A stretch of DNA of 10,714 nt, taken from assembly GCA_965554225.1 (NCBI GenBank), contig CBEVZC010000100.1, positions 1 to 10,714 on the forward strand. The letters run 5' to 3'. Source of the DNA: BMS3ABIN04 sp965554225 (GTDB taxonomy: Bacteria > Bacteroidota > Ignavibacteria > Ignavibacteriales > Melioribacteraceae). Below the pieces are notes generated by a model. That model did no database searches. It saw only the letters and a program-made list of their open reading frames with translations, and was not told the origin of the DNA. A program made the translations under genes and the position numbers. Numbering within the stretch: the first letter of the stretch is position 1; the number at the start of each line of letters is the position of its first letter. This document shows positions 7,684 through 10,714 of this stretch, piece by piece.

Positions 7684-7696
7684 ATTCTTAAGAATA
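7683..7696. promoter_or_regulatory. perfect 14-bp palindrome TATTCTTAAGAATA at the regulator's start codon
   Basis: The two halves are exact complements. On the minus strand the sequence leads directly into ATG, so the last bases of the palindrome touch the start codon, where the ribosome site should be. A visible purine-rich site is missing. It could be an operator or an RNA hairpin limiting translation. At this AT content a chance palindrome is also plausible. Confidence 0.3.
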
Positions 7697-7882
7697 GTAA
7701 ATGATTTTAAACATTTAGATATTAAGGAAAATCAAATAAAAAGTCAAATTGTCCTTTTATTTATTATGCCCAATATATATAATTAAATCAAAACACCGTA
7801 AATAGAATATTTAATTATTTGTTATTACTGATAAAGTTAAATTATTGAAAGGACTTTACGAATTAATTTAATAATAGTGTTA

Positions 7883-9973
7883 TTATTTCATCAATATCAT
7901 TTTCTTCGTTTGGATAAAATTACCAGTTTGCAATTTATAAAAGTATACTCCTGAACTTAAGCTTCTTGCATCAAATTTAATTTCGTAATTTCCCGGTTTT
8001 TGTTTTTTGTTGACTAAGGTTTTTACTTTTCTTCCTAGAATATCAAATACTTTTAATCGCACAATTTGGAATTCTTGCCTGCCTGCAGGCAGGGAATATT
8101 TAATTGTGGTTGTTGGATTAAATGGATTTGGGTAATTTTGTGAAAGTGAATACTTATCCGGAATATTTTTTGTTGTTCCTTCAACTCCAGTCAATAATTC
8201 TGAAATAGATCTTTTCCAAATAGCAGCTCCCCAAGTACCTGCAAAAAGGTTATCACCTTTTACTGCTAGATATCGAACCGGAGTATCCAACAAGCCTGTA
8301 CTAACATCAGTCCAGTTTGTTCCATCATTTGTTGAGATAAATATGCTGCCCGACCAAGTACCTGCAAACAAATTATTTCCGCTAACTGCAAAAGCATAAA
8401 CGCTTTTATTAATCAAACCATTGTTAACCTCCGTCCAATTATCGCCATTATCTGTTGATAAAAAAACACCAACTGATGTTCCAACAAATAATTTAGTACC
8501 CGAGGTTACAAAAACATGAATTTCTGCATTTGTTAAACCAAAATTAACATCATTCCAGCTATCACCGTTATCAGTTGAACGAAATATATCTCTTCTTGAT
8601 CCTGCAAAAAGATTAGTTCCGCTTACGCCGAGGGAATTAATGCTTGTCGCGGTGATCAAGCCAGAGTTAACTTCAGTCCAATTATCGCCATTGTCGCTTG
8701 AACGAAATACACCTACGTTTGTACCCGCAAATAAACTCGTTCCATTAGAAGCAATGGCGTTAACAGATTTGTTTGTCAATCCGGTGTTGGCTTCGGTCCA
8801 GGTTAAGCCGTTATCAGTAGAGCGAAATATACCGCTATAAGTTCCTGCAAATAAATTGGTACTGCTTAATGTTAAAGCATTGACAAAATTTCCTGTCAAT
8901 CCTGAATTTACTTCACTCCAGCTATTGCCTTCATCTCCTGAGGAAAAAACACCTAGAGTAGGTATCCCGGCAAATATGCGGTCACCACTTACAACCATTG
9001 AAGAAACCATAGTACTTGTTAATCCCGAATTTACTTGTGTCCAGTTGGTTCCTTCGTCGGTTGATCGAAATATTCCACCTTTAAATGTACCGGCAAACAG
9101 ATTATTATCTTTAATGTAAAGAGTTCTAACAAACCGGTTAGTTAAGCCTGAATTTATTACATCCCAATTTGTACCATTGTCAGCTGAAACATATACACCG
9201 TCTCCACCATATGTGGCGGCATATATTTTTGTGCCGTTAATAATAAGATCCATTACACTTGTAGAATTTAATCCCGAATTAACTACTGTCCAGTTAGTGC
9301 CGTTATCTGTTGAAAGAAAAACTCCGCCGCCATAGGTTCCGGCAAATATGTTATTTCCGATAACCGTTAAAGCTGTTACATTTAGATTAGTCAGGCCTGT
9401 ATTAACTTCCGTCCAACTCGAACCATTATTATCAGATAAAAACACTCCTCCTCCGTAAGTTCCGGCAAATAAATAACTATCTTTAGTAACTATAGAACGA
9501 ATATCATTGTTTGTTAGCCCGGTGTTTATGGCATTCCAATTTAAGCCTTCATCAGTAGAAAGAAAAACTCCGCCATATTTAGTCCCGGCAAATATGTTGG
9601 TCCCTGAAGAAGTAAGAACTCTAACATCCGGAGAGGTTAATCCGGTATTAAATTCACTCCAAGTTGAACCATTATCACTTGACCTGAAAACTCCTCCGTA
9701 CGTACCGGCAAAAAGATTAGATCCTTTCATTGTAAGAGCATAAACGACATGATAAGTTAACCCAGCATTAGATTCAGACCAATTAGAACCATTATCGGAG
9801 GAAACAAAAATACCGGTTCCCCAAGTACCGGTAAATAAATCAGTACCGTTCGATAAAAAACAGTATACATCCCCGCCTTCAGGACCGGAGGTTTTTACCC
9901 ACTGGGCATTATATGTGGTAGTCAATAAAATAAATATTATTAATGCATTAAAAATTGTGATTGTTGTTTTCAT
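7883..9973 (-). CDS. secreted 14-module beta-propeller (BNR/Ycf48-like) protein with T9SS type A sorting domain
   Basis: 696 residues. The signal peptide (about 1-23) has the core IFNALIIFILLTTTYNA. Fourteen modules of about 42 residues follow (about 25-590), each with the pattern V.AL...G.NLFAGTYGGVF, then STDNG.NWTEVN.GLTN. Counting FAGT-type strands gives 14, matching two seven-bladed propellers in the style of sialidase BNR/Ycf48/VPS10-type folds. No catalytic residues of a sialidase are apparent, so binding rather than catalysis is the better guess. A T9SS sorting domain starts near residue 605 (SLSQNYPNPFNPTTTIKYSLP) and ends KKMILMK. Inside it, LPAGRQ is encoded by a perfect CCTGCC palindrome. 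AAAGGAG lies about 7 nt before the ATG. It is 199 bp upstream of the hybrid regulator on the same strand, so the two may be separately transcribed. Partner or ligand unknown. Confidence 0.9.
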   Translation of the reverse strand: MKTTITIFNALIIFILLTTTYNAQWVKTSGPEGGDVYCFLSNGTDLFTGTWGTGIFVSSDNGSNWSESNAGLTYHVVYALTMKGSNLFAGTYGGVFRSSDNGSTWSEFNTGLTSPDVRVLTSSGTNIFAGTKYGGVFLSTDEGLNWNAINTGLTNNDIRSIVTKDSYLFAGTYGGGVFLSDNNGSSWTEVNTGLTNLNVTALTVIGNNIFAGTYGGGVFLSTDNGTNWTVVNSGLNSTSVMDLIINGTKIYAATYGGDGVYVSADNGTNWDVINSGLTNRFVRTLYIKDNNLFAGTFKGGIFRSTDEGTNWTQVNSGLTSTMVSSMVVSGDRIFAGIPTLGVFSSGDEGNSWSEVNSGLTGNFVNALTLSSTNLFAGTYSGIFRSTDNGLTWTEANTGLTNKSVNAIASNGTSLFAGTNVGVFRSSDNGDNWTEVNSGLITATSINSLGVSGTNLFAGSRRDIFRSTDNGDSWNDVNFGLTNAEIHVFVTSGTKLFVGTSVGVFLSTDNGDNWTEVNNGLINKSVYAFAVSGNNLFAGTWSGSIFISTNDGTNWTDVSTGLLDTPVRYLAVKGDNLFAGTWGAAIWKRSISELLTGVEGTTKNIPDKYSLSQNYPNPFNPTTTIKYSLPAGRQEFQIVRLKVFDILGRKVKTLVNKKQKPGNYEIKFDARSLSSGVYFYKLQTGNFIQTKKMILMK
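8078..8093. repeat. perfect 16-bp GC palindrome CCTGCCTGCAGGCAGG in frame
   Basis: It is exactly self-complementary and is read as LPAGRQ within the T9SS sorting domain of the propeller protein, where the related domain at 617-2164 has LPLNVK and no repeat. It shares the CCTGCC/GGCAGG arms with the repeat at 465-485. This is the second in-frame copy of the same kind of element in the window. Confidence 0.7.
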
Positions 9974-10048
9974 TATTATTCTCCTTTTGAAAATGTAGTG
10001 TTAAATCAGCATGCATTATGGAAAGTGAATATTGAAAATTTTGTGTTC

Positions 10049-10061
10049 CTCCGTATCGGAG
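10049..10061. repeat. short hairpin CTCCG-TAT-CGGAG upstream of the propeller gene
   Basis: A 5-bp perfect stem with a 3-nt loop, about 75 bp before the propeller gene's start on the minus strand, so it could lie in the 5' untranslated leader. No T-run follows on the minus strand that would make it a terminator. Role unknown. Confidence 0.35.
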
Positions 10062-10080
10062 TATAATTATTATAATGTCT

Positions 10081-10120
10081 TATTGCTATCTTCGGATAGT
10101 TAATCCGATAATAAGCAATA
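10081..10120. repeat. nested palindrome (outer TATTGCT/AGCAATA, inner TCGGAT/ATCCGA)
   Basis: Outer 7-bp arms at 10081-10087 and 10114-10120 enclose inner 6-bp arms at 10092-10097 and 10103-10108 around the loop AGTTA. The inner CCGAT-type stem recurs in the 139-bp repeat (3324-3342) and in the hairpin at 10526-10550. No T-run follows either side, so it is more likely an interspersed repeat than a terminator. Confidence 0.5.
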
Positions 10121-10464
10121 TGAGTCCTATTAAAATAATTGTAAGGCTATTTTGGTAATTTGATTCTAATTAAAAATAAAAAATAATGTACTAAACAATT
10201 AATTAATACACAAGACAATCACTCTTTTATATTAAACAACTTTGAGGTATATTTTTTTAGTTTTTGAGCCTATTTAAAAAGTATTGTGTGAATATTTGTT
10301 GTCTCTCTCTATTTTAAGTCTTTTTATTATCGAATCTAAATTTTAATGCTCAATAATATGAAACTATTGAATGACATAATTTTTTAAAAGAAGATTAAAA
10401 TAATTCCAATCATCAGGTAAAACTTGTTAATTTCTAATTATAAATAACTTAAGGAACAATAAAT
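10121..10464. other. AT-rich intergenic stretch without a recognised gene
   Basis: About 340 bp of very AT-rich sequence. I found no frame with both a plausible start and a ribosome site on either strand, no RNA gene and no clear repeat. The promoter of the propeller gene at 9973 probably lies between this stretch and the start, but I cannot place its boxes with confidence. Confidence 0.5.
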
Positions 10465-10499
10465 GAAAAAAGCCTCACAAGTACAATACTTATAAGGCT
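10465..10499 (-). terminator. rho-independent terminator, leftward
   Basis: On the minus strand AGCCTTATAAGTA pairs along all 13 positions (two G-U) with TACTTGTGAGGCT around a 3-nt loop, then six T follow (A6 at 10465-10470 on the plus strand). It stands 9 bp beyond the acceptor end of the tRNA fragment at 10509-10567, the normal place for a tRNA terminator. The plus-strand side has no T-run, which sets the direction. Confidence 0.8.
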
Positions 10500-10508
10500 C
10501 TACCAATG

Positions 10509-10567
10509 TGAGCGCGGGTGGTCTTCCCGATTGAAATTCGTTCATCGGGATAAACTTCTCGACCACC
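10509..10567 (-). pseudogene. tRNA 3'-end remnant with a hairpin inserted in the T loop
   Basis: On the minus strand GGTGG (10563-10567) and CCACC (10517-10521) form a T stem, followed by the acceptor strand CGCGCTC (10510-10516) and discriminator A (10509). The T loop, normally 7 nt, is expanded by about 34 nt containing a hairpin, TCCCGAT with ATCGGGA. Bases 10508-10524 are identical to 10626-10642 in the other tRNA fragment. No anticodon or D arm precedes it. It is a dead remnant, possibly an old integration or duplication scar. Confidence 0.6.
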
Positions 10568-10579
10568 CATAAATTCTTT

Positions 10580-10622
10580 AAAACAACAAACCCTCATAAG
10601 ATTAAGTCCTATAAGGGTTTGT
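10580..10622 (-). terminator. rho-independent terminator, leftward, after the tRNA-Lys fragment
   Basis: On the minus strand ACAAACCCTTATA (10610-10622) pairs over 13 positions (one G-U) with TATGAGGGTTTGT (10586-10598) around an 11-nt loop, then TGTTTTAAAG follows. It begins 4 bp after the acceptor end of the tRNA fragment at 10627, as expected for a tRNA transcript. The T-run is weaker than in the terminator at 10465-10499. Confidence 0.65.
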
Positions 10623-10626
10623 CGAG

Positions 10627-10670
10627 TGAGCGCGGGTGGTCTCGAACCACCGACCCTCTGCTTAAAAGGC
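10627..10670 (-). pseudogene. 3' portion of tRNA-Lys(TTT), probable integration (att) site
   Basis: On the minus strand the segment runs from the 3' end of the 5' anticodon strand (GC) through the loop CTTTTAA (anticodon TTT), the stem GCAGA, a variable region, a proper T arm (GGTGG, loop TTCGAGA, CCACC), the acceptor strand CGCGCTC and discriminator A. CCA is not encoded. A full gene would need GAGCGCG and a D arm before it, but upstream (10671-10714) shows neither, and the 5' half of the anticodon stem reads TGAGC instead of the TCTGC needed to pair. The tRNA is therefore cut at the anticodon stem. This is where tyrosine-recombinase elements commonly cross over, keeping the 3' half of the tRNA at the far end of the element. 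Confidence 0.7.
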
Positions 10671-10714
10671 TCAAAAGATGTACAAATATTGCGTTTTTAG
10701 GCTGTTTTCGCACT

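Noticed and set aside
8640..9743. Plus-strand frames opposite the propeller gene
   Set aside because: They repeat with the same period as the propeller modules and are antisense shadows of them.
10086..10169. Minus-strand hydrophobic frame containing SLTIILIGLILLIIG, like a small membrane peptide
   Set aside because: No start codon of any usual type follows the upstream stop, there is no ribosome site, and it overlaps the nested palindrome. AT-rich DNA readily gives such runs.
10463..10495. Plus-strand mini-frame MKKASQVQYL after AAGGAACAATAA
   Set aside because: It coincides with the terminator stem, and its Lys codons are the terminator's T-run read on the other strand.
1..10714. CRISPR array or other regularly spaced direct repeats with unique spacers
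   Set aside because: The only regular DNA periodicities are coding repeats (about 87 and 126 bp) and the short 12-bp tandem array; none has conserved repeats with unrelated spacers.

Overview
The window is AT-rich and looks like a chromosomal segment from Ignavibacteria or a close relative (Chlorobi/Bacteroidota side). The main reason is that two secreted proteins end in almost the same C-terminal type IX secretion (T9SS) sorting domain, with the NYPNPFNP...TTI.YSLP start and the KKMILMK end that are typical of that group. A SusR-like hybrid two-component regulator and AAAGGAG/CAGGAG ribosome sites fit this. The assignment comes from protein style, not from a marker gene.

Layout. (1) 1-525, plus strand: the C-terminal part of a YhcG/DUF1016 PDDEXK nuclease. 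It is broken by an in-frame TAG where the family has Trp, and its tail is replaced by a GC-rich palindromic repeat. (2) 617-3172, minus strand: a compact run of four genes separated by 32, 32 and 33 bp. In transcription order they are a 46-residue single-pass membrane protein, a small secreted protein with a frameshift in an A6 tract, an outer-membrane beta-barrel, and a T9SS cargo with about ten WDGTxW repeats. Upstream lie three 12-bp tandem repeats and a 139-bp MITE-like inverted repeat. (3) 3514-7683, minus: a 1389-residue hybrid two-component system with periplasmic propeller sensor, histidine kinase, receiver and AraC output in one chain. (4) 7883-9973, minus: a 14-module beta-propeller T9SS cargo. 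(5) 9974-10714: no convincing protein gene. It holds nested palindromes, two rho-independent terminators reading leftward, and two fragments of the 3' part of a tRNA. One fragment runs from the anticodon stem of a tRNA-Lys(TTT)-like gene to the acceptor end and looks like an integration (att) scar.

How it fits together. Almost all intact genes are on the minus strand and make cell-envelope products: a regulator that senses something in the periplasm, two secreted repeat proteins exported through the T9SS, and an outer-membrane barrel. No SusC/SusD pair or glycoside hydrolase lies nearby, so the regulator's ligand and targets cannot be read from this window. Both ends carry signs of decay or past integration: a dead nuclease on the left, tRNA fragments on the right, and several short palindromic repeats between, two of them inside reading frames. 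I see no clear new multi-gene system. The best leads are the evenly spaced envelope operon, the tRNA-derived scars, and the repeat families.
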